A stretch of 64,000 nucleotides of DNA from Adenophora triphylla var. japonica (Eukaryota; Streptophyta; Magnoliopsida; Asterales; Campanulaceae), in NCBI GenBank assembly GCA_022495995.1, contig JAFEMH010000078.1, forward strand, positions 620,001-684,000. The letters are read 5' to 3'. The notes beneath the pieces were generated by a model. It searched no databases. It saw only the letters and a list, made by a program, of their open reading frames with translations, and had not been told where the DNA came from. Position 1 is the stretch's first letter; each line of letters starts with the position of its first letter. The position numbers were made by a program, and so were the translations under genes. Below are positions 48,701 through 60,449 of this stretch, piece after piece.

Positions 48701-51700
48701 TTGTGAGGCTTGAACATTAAAAAAGCCTAAGCGAGTCTAATATCTGAAGTGTTTCTCCGATTGACTTTATCAGAGAATAATAATGTTGTATTCGCTTTCT
48801 TGTCATAACTGTGCAGGTCACCTACAGCGTTCCATATGCATTGGTGTCCTCACGTATTGAATCATTGGGACTTGGTCAAGGTGGGTGCTTTTTGTTTCTT
48901 CTTCTTCTCATTCTTCCTTTTACTCCCGCTTCTTCAGACCTTTTGTCAGAGCCAACAATGATAAGACAATAAGCATATGTTTCATTCTTACAGGATTATC
49001 AATGGGTGTTCTGAATGTGTTTATTGTTATCCCACAGGTATTACTTTCTCAGATCCCCGTCTTTGCCTACTTCAATGTTTTTGTAATGTTTCTTTTATTC
49101 GTTAGTGCCTTAAAAAGTTCATTTCAGAATGTGTGCCGTGTACTAGTTCACTCCAAATCAATATTCTATGATAGCTTTATGCTAAATTTTTGCATTTGTA
49201 TAATTGTTACATATAAATGCTGTATTTAGGAAGTCTGCAGGGAAAAGACTAGATGATCTAATTTATTGGTATGTTTACAACAGCTTACCTGCTTATGTTG
49301 ACATGAATATGATAGTCTCTCTAAGTATAGACCATTGCTACTGTAAAGCAGGAGATGGACATTAGGAATCACGGTTAGGGAAAGAATAACAGAAGAAACC
49401 AGGCTTTCTTGAGGGTGTTGGGCAGAGAAACCCAACTTCCTCGGAGGGTAAGGCCTAGGGTCTTCCAAAATATAATCTATCCAATTTTAGAAGTACCCAA
49501 TAGTAAAAGAAATTATACTATGTTTTGGATAAAAAGACAACATTAACAGTCACATTTCCAGTTCCAATCAGTTACTACCTTTGGCCTCACAATATTTCTC
49601 TTTAGTGAATCATCAAGTTTTGAGCCAATGATATCAAGCATCTGCTTGCTTGTGCTAGTATTCTAAATGATGAATTTGTTATCTACTGAAAAAGAGAGGG
49701 TAAGGAAGTGAATCACAGTATGAAAATCTCCTGATTATTTTTATATGCCGTTAATGTGATTTTGTGGATAGCTTTGAACTTTTTCTTCCTGAACTGCTAT
49801 TGTTGCCACCGCAGAGTTATGAATTTGAACGCTTGATGTTTGCTTAGGGTATGTTGTAGATGATTAGGATTTGAGTTTAATTATAATTTATATCCTATAA
49901 AATCAAATTCAGTTATTTGTAGTTGGTAGAAGTCACTTTTTAGTGTTTGGTTCCTTGCATAATTCATTTTTGTAATTTTTAATTATAAAAAAAGAGTTGG
50001 TCTTATAAAAAACGCGTTTTTTCTGGCACTTAGAAAAAACGTGTTTTGTGTTTCCCCGTTTGTGCCAGTTTCAGTTTAACAAAGTGCCAGTGTGACAAAC
50101 TACCAGTGCATGTGTAACAAAGTGCCAGTGAAAAAAAGTGCCAGTACCAGTTTAACAAAGTGCCAGTGTAAACTGGCACTGGCACTTTGTTAAACTGACA
50201 CTGACGCTTTTTACACGGGTACTTTTATATACATGAACTGGCACTCTTCACACTGGCACTCTGTTAAACTAACACTTTGTTACACTGACATTTTTGCTGG
50301 CTCTCAAAAACACAAGCACTGGCATTCAAAAACACATGGACTGGCATTCAAAAACACATGGACTGGCACTCAAAAACACATACACTGGCACTCAAAAACA
50401 CATACACTGGCACTCAAAAACACTGCTAATTATTTTTGCTGGCTCTCAAAAAAACATGGACTGGCATTCAAAAAACCTTGGACTGGCACTTGAAAACTAA
50501 TACACTGGCACTTTTGTAGACTTGCACTGGTACATTTTATTCAGAAGAACAAAATATCAGTTAAGATGAATTTTGTCCAATATCAAAGCAATACATGATT
50601 CAGATTTTGGCCCATTTCTCCATTACATTCCACAACTGCAGGCCGATAAAAACTTCATCTTCTACCTTCTTTCTAAACCTCCATGAAAGCTTTAAATCAC
50701 CTCTAACCAGTAACTCCAAGGGTCGGGGATCGAATTAGTAAACTTCCAGGCAATACGAATCCGACGACCGGAGTGTCAATTTCTCCTTCTTTTACCGTTT
50801 AATCTTTTCTAGGTATTCGTATGAATTGGTGATTGAGGTCGCCATTAATGACGATTAGAGAGAGAAAGGGAGAGAGAAGGCAAATCGAGCACGGTGAAGG
50901 GCGATTGGAGAGAGCAGGTACCGTCTTTGCGCACGGTGAAGGGCAGAGACTGTCTTTGCGTTTAGAGAGAGAGTAGTAAGAGAGAATGAGAGTGAGCGAT
51001 GCGGGGATGCGGGTAAAAACACATTTTTTTCTAACTTAACAAAAAACGCGTTTTTTATAAGTTTTTGGCATAAAAAAAGGTAGAAAAGGAAAAAATGCAT
51101 GGGTTAAGGAAACATTTCCAAAGTCTTGCACTATTGACTTTTCCATTTATGTACTCACTCTTTCATTGAGTTTCCTCCCTCTCACAACCGCGAACAATGG
51201 TGGATTTTGTCTGAGATCACCCCTCTTCCCTCTCAAGACCGCCTGAAACGGTGATTTTTCTTCAAGATGTTGGGGGAAGAGGCCCATGAATTATATAACC
51301 AACTAGTTTATTTTCTTTTCTCTCCTCCCTCCTCACTAAGATTTTCCAGCAATGGTAGATTCAGCCTCAGGAACTTCGGAGGAAGATGCTGCCTGCACAT
51401 GTCGTGGAATTGGGCCATCCGAACAAACTCCTAGTTACATAACAAATTAGAACACTGCATTTCACGATCACGTCTTTTGAAACTTTATATCATTTCCTCT
51501 CAAGTATGAAACTTTTGCACCGACAAAGGGAATTTTTATATTATTATTTTTGTTTTTTAAGTTATGGCTTTATGGGAATTCCAGCTTTGCCCAATTTTAA
51601 TTGATCTTGAAAGATTTTTGGTTACCTGACTTACACCAGACGGTAAGTATATACTCCCTCCGTCCCATAAAACATAGCTCCTTTACTATTGAGAACGGAA

Positions 51701-52957
51701 AATAAGGAATAATGTTATTAAAGTAGGTGTTTTGAGTGGGAGGAGAGAGAATGAGTGGAGAGAATAGTAAATTTGAAAAGTGTTGTGAGTATGACAAGTG
51801 GGTCCCATGAATAAAGAAGTATTAAAAAATTTCCTTTTTAGGAAAGTGAGACTTTAAAGTGGGACGCCCAAAATAGTAAAAGGGGTAATGTTTTATGGGA
51901 CGGAGGGAGTATAGTATGAAGTATAGAACTTGTCCACTGCAATAGATTTATCATCCTAATGACTTTTCCTTTTTCTCTTGAATATGTATGATGGCAACCA
52001 AATTTGCAGAAACCTTGTGATAATCTCATAATATCATGTTAGGTGTTTGGGTAACCCAGATCTCTTCTTGACCATCAAATTTTTTGCTTTTAAGAAAAGG
52101 AGGGGGTGGGGTGGGGACGGAGGGAGGGAGGGGAAAGGAAGGCTTCGGTTGGACTGCATAAACATTCTACCTGCGCGGCCATCTCTTGCTATGGATTTCT
52201 GAGAATCATCACAAGAAGAAAAGACCGGACAAATGCACATTGCTTATTCCCTTCTTCTCTCTCATTTTTAATGGTTAAAGAGCATACTAGTACTGTGCTA
52301 ATATGCTCTGTTAAAAACTATTTGCATCTTTAGAGGGAACAAGGTAATTGCTTCCAAACTACAAGAAGCTGTGTCATTTTCTAATTGCCATTTCACTTAT
52401 GTTTTAGCATATACTCCCTCCGTCCCATACTATTTGTTACTAAAATTGAATGCGCGGGAATTTAGGAAAAAGAAAGTGTTGTATGGAAAAGTAATGTAGG
52501 AGATAGAAAGTGGGGTAGGAAGATTTTTGTTGTGAGTGTGGCAAGTGGGTCCCATTGTCATTTTGGGATAGTAACCAATAGTATGGGACGCCCAGAAGGA
52601 AAATAAGTAATCAATAGTATGGGACGGAGTGAGTATATTATAACGATCCTTTCTGCAAATTTTAGTAAGTGTAACCCTTGTATAAATTATGTTTTTAGAC
52701 AATTTGTCTGATGAGCTTTTCAGAGGATCTTGAATAGCTTTGTATATTCCATTTTATAGTTATCTTGATGATGACGCATTGATTTGTGTGAATAGGTTTT
52801 GGTGTCTCTTGGGAGTGGGCCATGGGATCAGTTATTTGGTGGTGGTAACTCACCGGCCTTTGCTGTAGCTGCAGTTTCAGCCTTTGCCAGTGGTCTTCTA
52901 GCCATCTTGGCTATTCCACGATCCAGGCCTGAAAAAGCCAAAGCAGTCTTTGTATGA
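42750..52957 (+). CDS. SUT4: Sucrose transporter, SUT4 (type III, tonoplast H+/sucrose symporter)
   Basis: Five exons: 42750-43236, 47281-47999, 48817-48880, 48994-49037 and 52796-52957. All have GT-AG borders and kept phase, giving 491 residues and a TGA stop. Family marks: [26 protein letters not shown] in TM1 and its loop; [13 protein letters not shown] (about 85-97) between TM2 and TM3; [60 protein letters not shown]; and [13 protein letters not shown] near the C-terminus. Length and short N-terminus fit SUT4, a 12-helix MFS/GPH-family carrier usually at the vacuole membrane that exports sucrose with protons. The start is ATG 42750; the GTG just before is not used. Introns 1 and 4 are 4.0 and 3.8 kb and carry transposons. 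It appears intact. Confidence 0.95.
43237..47280 (+). other. SUT4 intron 1
   Basis: A 4044-bp intron, GTAAGC to CTCTTAG. It contains a diverged duplicate of the exon-1 start region (44560-44760) and a CAA microsatellite (46005-46030). It also has two near-copies of a GTAGAGAAAAAAGTGGGAAAG word (46269 and 46332). No other gene was recognised; short frames inside are not conserved. Confidence 0.8.
44560..44760 (+). pseudogene. Diverged duplicate of the SUT4 5' end in intron 1
   Basis: The CTCTCTCTTAATTTCAGTTC / AGAGAAGGTGA block occurs twice (about 44600-44631 and 44650-44681) and matches the pre-ATG sequence of SUT4 (42718-42751). After the second copy, GTGATCACCGTGCCGGAGG parallels the true start GTGATGACGGTGCCGGGGAGG, with the ATG changed to ATC. 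Similarity fades after about 60 bp. It is a relic with no open continuation. Confidence 0.6.
48000..48816 (+). other. SUT4 intron 2
   Basis: 817-bp intron (GTAAGT to GTGCAG) containing a CTCACTCA-rich tract, an A run (48344-48360) and a Stowaway-like MITE (48417-48564). Confidence 0.8.
48417..48564. mobile_element. Stowaway-like MITE in SUT4 intron 2
   Basis: Ends CTCCCTCTGTTGTGTCCCAA and (inverted) CACTCTCTGTCCCAAGAAAT are flanked by TA. The 148-bp length is typical; the ends are drifted. Confidence 0.65.
49985..51078. mobile_element. Non-autonomous MULE in SUT4 intron 4
   Basis: Inverted ends share CTTATAAAAAACGCGTTTTTT. The element (49994-51069, 1076 bp) starts GAGTTGG and, inverted, GCCAAAA. 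Flanking 9-mers ATAAAAAAA (49985-49993 and 51070-51078) match the 9-bp duplication of Mutator-like elements, though they are low complexity. About twenty CTGGCAC/GTGCCAG words fill 50020-50530, forming a large fold-back centred near 50175. No transposase is present. Confidence 0.75.
51654..51909. mobile_element. Stowaway MITE in SUT4 intron 4 (first)
   Basis: 256 bp with perfect CTCCCTCCGTCCCATAAAAC ends in inverted orientation and TA on both sides. It is well preserved. Confidence 0.9.
52414..52633. mobile_element. Stowaway MITE in SUT4 intron 4 (second)
   Basis: 220 bp. Ends CTCCCTCCGTCCCATACTAT and inverted CTCACTCCGTCCCATACTAT, TA on both sides. It lies 163 bp before the last exon. Confidence 0.9.
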
Positions 52958-53356
52958 GGTATAATGTTGTATTTTATTGTTTTACATATTTGTTTGCAAT
53001 AGGAGAGTAAAAAAAAATGGGACAGACATCCATAATTTTGTAATTAGAACGTTTGCCAAGTCCAGTAATTCGAACAATCTCAATTCATTACAAATATTCT
53101 TAAGTCTCTCTCTCACACAAACGCACAAGAAGTTAGTTTGATTGGCCTTTTCCTCATTTATCTCAGATTGGGTTATAATAAGTAGCAGTAAATGTAGTTT
53201 TTAAGGATGATTACAGCACATCACATTGAGTTTATATCAGTAGCAGTAATTGTAGATTTAACTCAAGGATGATTACAACAACTTTGACTGGAGATAGTGT
53301 ATCAGCTGTGTGTGTGTGATTTGCCTCGGCAATTTTTTCCTTTCTTCTATGACTTA
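52958..53356 (+). other. SUT4 3' flank
   Basis: Holds the presumed 3'UTR and polyadenylation region. No single canonical signal stands out, and no other gene was seen. Confidence 0.5.
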
Positions 53357-53605
53357 CTCCCTCCTCCCAAGTAGATTGTCTCGTTTCCATTTTACAAGTC
53401 AGCAAAAGACACAATCAAATCACTCCTTTGTATATATATTTGCGTGTGATGCTTTAGATTCCAAATTTCAATTATTGTAAAAATATCAAGTGAACAATCA
53501 ATAAAAAATGTTTTTTTTTTTTTTTTTTTAATACATGTTTGGTCCAAGCTTAAAGAAATTGTACAAAAATAAAAAAATGGGATAATCTTTTTAGGACGGA
53601 AGGAG
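53357..53605. mobile_element. Degenerate Stowaway-like MITE downstream of SUT4
   Basis: Ends CTCCCTCCTCCCAAGTAGAT and inverted CTCCTTCCGTCCTAAAAAGA, flanked by TA. It contains a T run at about 53512-53529. Confidence 0.65.
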
Positions 53606-54347
53606 TATATGTTTTTTGGAGGTATCTAACTGAATGTTACGTTTCCTTTTATGGAGTATATTTTATGGGTGAATTTAAAGACCTGGATGATAAGCATATG
53701 ATTTTTGTTTCATAAAATGTTACTGGTAGAACCTTGCTTGAATAATTTATGATGCACACAAAATGTGTAAAAAGAGCATGGGTAACCTAAGGATGAAGAG
53801 TTTTGGAGGTTATGATTTTCCTGGAGTTAACTACTTTTCCACCTCGTACTATACTATTACAGATTATCATATTAACCTCTGTACTATCGAAACAATAAAT
53901 ATAACCCGCGTACTATTGATTTATTAGTATAACTGACCAAAATCGTTAAAAATGTTAATGAACGTTAAATGGCGGTAGTAACTTAACAGTGTCAAGTCAA
54001 TATTTTCAACTAACTCGCTTAACTGAGTATCAAGATATAAGTAGTATGAAATATATATTAAGGAATACTACATAATATTTATGGGATATGGTTAGTGGAT
54101 ATTAATAGTTTTGTTTTCTAAAATTATAGTAAGGAATATTACATTACATTCAAATTTAATATTCATTCAAATTTAATATTTAATAGTAATGGAGTAGAAT
54201 TAGTGAAGATTAACAATTTTATTAAAAAATTTGCAACTAATAATATCTAAATACACCATTCTCTCTCCACCACCGATCAATACCACCGGTTAACACCAAT
54301 ACCAACTGCCCACCACCGTCATTGTCTTGTCGTCATCACCACCACCA

Positions 54348-54403
54348 TCACGAACAAACACACCCAGATTTGCACACACACACACACACACACACACTCG
54401 GAT

Positions 54404-54441
<38 letters not shown>
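54348..54441 (+). repeat. CA microsatellite
   Basis: Two (CA)n tracts separated by TCGGATCTG-type sequence and followed by a drifted ACACA-rich tail to about 54510. The open frames reading HTHTHT or VCVCVC are artefacts of it. Confidence 0.9.
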
Positions 54442-54443
<2 letters not shown>

Positions 54444-54917
54444 AGATCTGCACACACAAAGGTGAAGATACGCACACAAACACGAACACATGCACACACA
54501 AAAGCACAAATCAAAACCCAGATCCACACTCTAGTTTCTAGATCTAAACTCAAAAACATAAAATCGAAACACACATAACCACAAACGCATACGCTAAAAG
54601 AAGAGAGACTAATCGGAAGTGGATGGAGATGGTAGCAGAGGTCGTTGGTGGTCTAGGGACAGCGGCGTGTATATCTGAGGATTTTTGAAGTGGGGAAAAC
54701 ATTGAAATGGAGAAGAAGGGAAGAAGAATAACAAGCGAGAGAGATGGAGGGCAATGGTTGCGGAGGGCGACGGCGGTGGCGGATCGAGGGCAACGGTGGC
54801 AGAGGGTGGTGATGGTTGTTTTTAGAGAGAGAAGTTGTGACTTCTCTTTATATTTGTGTAATAGAGAGAGAAAGGTTTGAGTAAATGAGTTAGTGGAGGG
54901 TGGAAATTAAGACTATA

Positions 54918-55155
54918 CTACCCTCCGTCCCATTACAAACCGGAAAGTTGGTCAACTGTTGACCATCTTTGACCAATAATTTATGAATATCTAGATATTT
55001 TTTTGTAATTCTAAAAAAAGTTATTGATAGTATTTCTAATGGTGAAGCAATAACAATTTTTAAAATTACAAAAAAATATCTAGATATTCATAAATTATTG
55101 GTCAAAGATGGTCAACAGTTGACCAACTTTCCGGTTTGTAATGGGACGGAGGGAG
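54918..55155. mobile_element. Stowaway MITE forming a near-perfect long hairpin
   Basis: The arms 54929-55010 and about 55066-55145 are near-perfect reverse complements over about 80 bp (TTACAAACCGGAAAGTTGGT outward to ATATCTAGATATT inward), around a loop of about 55 bp. Ends are CCTCCGTCCC type with TA flanks. Such fold-backs can be processed to small RNAs. Confidence 0.85.
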
Positions 55156-55432
55156 TATGTGTTATTTGATAAATAGGGGTAAATAGGTCATTTTTGTACT
55201 CGGTGAATCGAATTAGAAATATGTTATATGGGGGCAATTTGAAAACTTTGATAGTAATATATGTTAAGTTACTAACCCCATCTAACGTTCATTAACTTTT
55301 TAAACGATTTTGGTTAGTTTTGTTAGTAAATCAATAATACGCAAGTTGCATTTGTTATTTCAATAGTACGAAGGTCACTATGAAAATCTGGGATAGTCTA
55401 GAGGCCAGAAAAGTCGTTTGCTCGATTTTCCC

Positions 55433-56849
55433 GGGAATGTTGGTGGTTAAGGTTTTAAATTTGGTGTCCTTTGTTTCAGTTGGTCAGTCTTTATAAAGCA
55501 AACCTGTGAAACCAAAATAGGTTGCTAGTGGTTGGGACTTTTTATCTTTTCATTTCCTCCGTCTTGTCTATTAAGAAGGCTACTCATGTAATATTATTAC
55601 TAACAGAGTAAACTACTTTTTTGATCGGTGTACTATCATTTTAACCCATTTTATTTTCTCTAAATTAGTTTTTATACCAACGTCAGTTAATTTTCTAACA
55701 GACTTGGGCATAATGGAACTAGGGGTGACCACCACCTCTACCACAACTCCACCACTGCCACACCACCACCTCCACCGCCATCACTTCCATTGCCACCATA
55801 CCATAAGATTGGCCGTTCAGTTAGCAATGATATTTTCATATTGAATGGGATTTATTCTCGCACAAATGTCATGTCATTAGTAAGGTTGATGGCGTCGAAT
55901 CTTTTGCACTCTTTGTGTACACAATTTGTGTAATGTGCTGATGGAGACATGTCCTTCCCTCCCTCCCTCCCTCCCTACTATATATTATATAAACGAACAA
56001 GAATTTTATAGTTATTCGTTTTCCTTTTTGATGTTGGTTGCATCTAATCTAAACCTTGGAATAAGTTCTTAGCTTATTGGTCTTATTAGTGGATAACAAA
56101 GGTCTGGTTTGCCTTGAATGCTTCTTTATGAATTATGCTCATTCCATATGTCTTGTCTGAGATAAAATGGCTTTTGGTTCTCGTCTCTCATATCTTAGAT
56201 GGATGCATTCTTTGTGAATGCAAAATTGTGTGGTGTTTGAATTCTTAATGGTGCAATGTATTCTACGAAAATTGTTATCCATACATATACATATACGTAG
56301 ACGCCTACATTTTTTTGATTTTTTGGTTTGTAAGATAACATATTAGTGAACACAGGTGGGTTTGGGTTGAATTCAAGAATATGGTTTGGGGAGGGAAAGT
56401 GGTAATGTTTTTGTGTCTGCCTTTGCCTTGTTATACAGCATTGACAGGAACAAATGGGCTAGTTGTTAAATGGGACTGACTGTAAAACAAAGAAAACGTT
56501 CTGTTGTACCAAAAGGTATGTCTTCGTGTAGTGTACTGGTACAAGAGTGTTTTATACCGTATATATATTGGTGGAGTGTATTGATTAAAGAATTGGATAC
56601 GAATCTATCCATCCAAGCAAGATATTTTTTTAGGAGAGCTGCCATGATTTTATGGAGTCCGAAAAGTGTATTTAGACGTGATTTTTATTTTTTCTTTATT
56701 TATATAAATAAGAAAACAAACAAACAAATGAAACTGATACTTGAAGGAGAGCAGACTGTGACTGAGGTGGGTGGGGATGATGAATTTACTGGAAGAAATG
56801 GAGGGGCATAGAGAAACAGTGCAGAACAGTGCAGGAGGCCCCCACTTTT
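55433..56849. other. Intergenic, no gene seen
   Basis: At 55605-55800, TAAACTACTTTTTTGATCGG followed by GTGTACTATC resembles one end of the MULE at 53823, then CCACCACC-rich text. This may be half of another such element, but a partner end was not found. A CCCT tandem run lies at 55952-55975. Confidence 0.4.
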
Positions 56850-57480
56850 ATGAAGAGTGCCAGTTTTGGAGCCGGTGCAGTACGGGCTACAACCTAATGA
56901 GCCCGGACCTTTCAGACCGGACCCAAATCTCGATCTATTACAAAGGCCAATTATGATGTGGCTTATCCAATAGCGCTGACACTTACACCGCTAGAGTCAA
57001 GACCGCGGACATTATTACCGCAAGAGTAAAGACCGCGATCATAATAGCCGTCAACAAGTTGATCACGTCAGCCATGATCGTGATATAAAAGACCGCGTCA
57101 ACTATGTTGACCGCGGTCTCATGCCATGCCAGACTCTCGGTTATTCTACTAGACTCCCGGTTAAAATCAAAGCTAGTGAGACAAAGGCTTGTACCTACAC
57201 TGACACCAAGAGTCGGCTTATCCCCATCTCATTAATTAAATGGTGGCTCAGGCGCCTTCAATGCGCGTATGGCGCCTCACCAACTAGCGCCTGCCCTCTC
57301 TGTCCTTATCCAATCAAAGACAACACTTTGCAGTAAATCTTACTTTATTGTACGAGTCCATCAGGTGCGGACACGTGTCCTAGGTCAAAATACAAATATA
57401 TCCTATATAGGGCTGACATTATCAACATCTCTCACTTAATATAAATATCAACCCTTGTCCACATGGACAAGACAAGTGAA
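56850..57480 (+). other. Possible solo LTR with GACCGCG words
   Basis: GACCGCGGAC (57001), GACCGCGATC (57031), GACCGCGTCA (57091) and GACCGCGGTC (57109-57118) cluster around a TATA-like GATATAAAAG (57082-57091). The composition is like the GC-word clusters of the LTRs earlier in the window. No LTR ends or target duplication could be fixed. Confidence 0.3.
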
Positions 57481-60196
57481 AAATAGCCATTGTAAGCCAC
57501 ATTATCTAAACCCTAGCACACGACTCACTAAGACATTACAAGTCTTACTCTCATTTATAAATCCTCATAAATCTTACTCTCACACCTGAGGGCATGAACT
57601 GGATTAAATCCCGACTTGATCTCTAACGGTGATTCTCGTATTTGTTGTGTTATAGGTACAAACTTCATATACAAGTCAGACATCCCTAAACAGTGAGACT
57701 GCAAAAGTCGTGGCGTTATCACAAACAAATTGTTGAATTTGTTCATTAATTTTACTCACTAATAGAAGCTTATCCATTCAAAGGACATAATCTAAATCGC
57801 TAATCTAAACTGTTTGGTGTGATGAACTGTTGTTAGGTGGTTTAACTGTACTATATCAAAAAATCGGCTCTAGCTAGGAAAGAGAGAAGGGAAGGAGTAA
57901 AATGAAAATGGTTAAAATGTAGATATGTGTGTGATTTTGGTTTTTTGCTATGGAATGGATTGGTGTTTCCTTGCAACCATCTGCCTGCTTATCTCCAAAC
58001 ACATCCATTTTTTCTGCCATTTCCCATTCCTTCTGGATCCCCACCCCAGTGGTCCCTCTTTCCATTTAACTTTATATGAATCATTAGTGTCAAAAACAGC
58101 CCACTTTCTCTCAACAATAGTAATACACCCTTTCCCTTTTCTTTTTCTTTATTATTGTTTATTTTAAACCTCCCAAAAGATAACAAAAAAAAGAAAAAAA
58201 AAGAAAAGTAATAATAATAATAATAATATCAAGCATCCACATATGTTAGTGAACAATCGAGCTTGCAGCTACCACCAACAAGCTCAAGTTAACTACAAAA
58301 CATACTTAGGAATTTCAAGGCGAAAGCAAGAAAGTGCATTTTCATGTCATTGACATCAGAGAAAATGCATACCTCTTACTAGTGTTAGTAAAAGAGTCGA
58401 GCTCGAGTTCGAGCCTATTGCTAAAAATCTGAAAACATGAGTTTATAACAAGCTTATAAGTCAAGTTCGAGTTTAAGCACATCAGAACAATGAACGATTC
58501 TAATTTTAACGAGCTTAACGGATTTAGCTCAAACAAGCTCTGTTGAGCAAAAGGGTCAAGCATGGATCGATTCTATTTTTGAAATTTTGTTCGACCTCGA
58601 CCGGAGTTTATAATCAAGCTCACCTGAGTTGGAGTTTTCTCGATCAAGCTTGAGTAGCTTGCAACGAATAACAGGCCTTCCTCCTAAACGTACATAAATT
58701 AGGCATAGCATACCATCAATGGCAACATCTATATTGAACACAACACCAAACTGAATTTGGGGCTGTGACTCAAGTTGAGTCTGTTAAAAATGGATGGCCT
58801 CTATTGGTGGGAGTGCGGGTGTTAAAAGATATTGTTACCCTTAATGAACCAATCCAATAGATTGGGAATCGGCACCGACCCCAAATCTCACCAAACACAA
58901 ATTAACTAGGATAGGACTAGAACCAAGATCATCTGATTTGAGCTCGGTTCAATCCTACCAAGCAAGAGATCTAAGCTTAAACATAGAGCATATATCTATG
59001 TGATGAATGGTGCCGCTGGGTAGACCATCAACACGTGGTTAGTGAGCTTTCTTCTCTTGGATTCCTTCACCTTGACCAACTCAAAACTAAAGGCTTGAAT
59101 TAAGTCATAGCTAGAACCCAAAACACAATGAGGGGTTAGGGGGGACCTAAACAGTATTTAGAAGAGGTTTGTAGTTATCAAATTGGGCAAGTAGCCAAGG
59201 CTATGAAAAATGGTATTGTAGACAACAAAAGTCATCTGTTCCTTCACATGGAATGTAACATGCATGCATTGCATTGGTCGTCTAATTAAGAACAAGCCAA
59301 CATTGTCAACAATACACACATACTATTAATTTCCCCCCTTCTTTCTTTAGCTAATACAGTAGTCATTTCAACATCATAAACTAATTAATTAATACTAGTA
59401 GTAGCTAGGGAGTATTCCCTTTCCTTTTCCATCCCACTTGCCAAATAATCCAATTATAATTTTTCTTTTTCCTCATGCACCTTCACTACAAGATTGTTGC
59501 TTGAAACGTTAATTGTTAGTTGGGTTCAGGGTCGATCAAGTTGAAAGTTATCGCAGTCATATTCTCGCCTCCAACCCCCCCCCCCCCCAAACCAGGGTCA
59601 TCCATATAAAGAGATTAAATTTTGGACCTATCCCTTGTTTTGTTAATGAAAACCTAAAAAGAGGGAAAGAGTATTAAAGATTATCCCCCCCCCCCTCCCC
59701 TCACACACACGCACACAAAAAAAAAACCACCAAGCCTAAAAAACAATTCTAAGGCGAGTTCGACAGTTAAAACAACAACAATTATCCATTCTACAATCAT
59801 TTGTATTTGTATTGGACTTCCCTATTCTTTCACAAGATAAGATTACACCACCTTTCTTCTATTTTCCAGTACCTCCACCCAAAAAATAACCCTCTCCATC
59901 CTGACATACATTATCTACACCAAATATCATGCTTAGTCAGATGCTATTTTCACTTCATTTTTCAAAAAAATAAAAAAAAAAATCACTTCACCTACATATT
60001 ATATGTAGGTTCGGCTCTTTTCTGGACCCACACATATATATACTATAATCTTTTGTAAACTACGTTGCCCATTTATATGTATGTATATTTTTAGAGAGAG
60101 AGAGAGAGAGTAGAAGATGAAAAACCTAAGGAGAAGGCGCCCACCCAACCCATTGTCCCCAAAGCATTTTTCAAGTTTTTTTCTTTATTGTAAACC

Positions 60197-60238
<42 letters not shown>

Positions 60239-60449
60239 TCTCTCCCCCGCACCTCCATTCATAAGCCTTCTCTCAAAACTACCCAAAAACAAACAAACAA
60301 CAATTCTAGTGTGCGCGCGCGCATTACTACCTAGCACAACAAAACAGTTCTACTGTTTTAAATAACCTTTATCCTTTTTAATTTTTACTTTCTCAATATT
60401 TGTTAACAAAATCCTCTATTTTTTCCTAAACAAGAACTTTGTTTTAGCC
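57481..60449. other. Intergenic and MATE upstream region
   Basis: No convincing gene. Holds a TAA microsatellite (58208-58227), C runs (59575-59588, 59685-59697), a GA tract (60093-60110) and an AT tract (60203-60236), the last about 215 bp upstream of the MATE ATG. GAGCTCGAGTTCGAGC-type words (58396-58415) are common in plant dispersed repeats. Confidence 0.5.

Larger units (their letters stand above)
49038..52795 (+). other. SUT4 intron 4
   Basis: 3758-bp intron, GTATTA to GAATAG, holding a MULE (49994-51069) and two Stowaway MITEs. The remaining sequence has no recognised gene. Separating a 44-bp exon from the last exon by nearly 4 kb makes exon skipping conceivable. Confidence 0.8.
53814..55432. 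mobile_element. MULE with long terminal inverted repeats
   Basis: About 150-170-bp inverted ends (53823-53990 and about 55265-55423) share blocks such as TACTATTGATTTA, ACCAAAATCGTT, TTAATGAACGTTA and GTAGTAACTTAAC/GTTAGTAACTTAAC. Ends begin GGAGTTAACTACTTTTCC and GAGCAAACGACTTTTCTG. Flanks GATTTTCCT (53814-53822) and GATTTTCCC (55424-55432) match at 8 of 9. The interior holds a CA microsatellite, a GC-rich purine/pyrimidine-biased segment (54245-54840) and a Stowaway MITE. No transposase. Confidence 0.8.

Noticed and set aside
54290..54578. Cysteine/valine- or histidine/threonine-rich small proteins
   Set aside because: Translation of a CA microsatellite in different frames.
60203..60236. 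AT tract as the MATE TATA box
   Set aside because: A dinucleotide microsatellite; a specific TATA position cannot be chosen within it.
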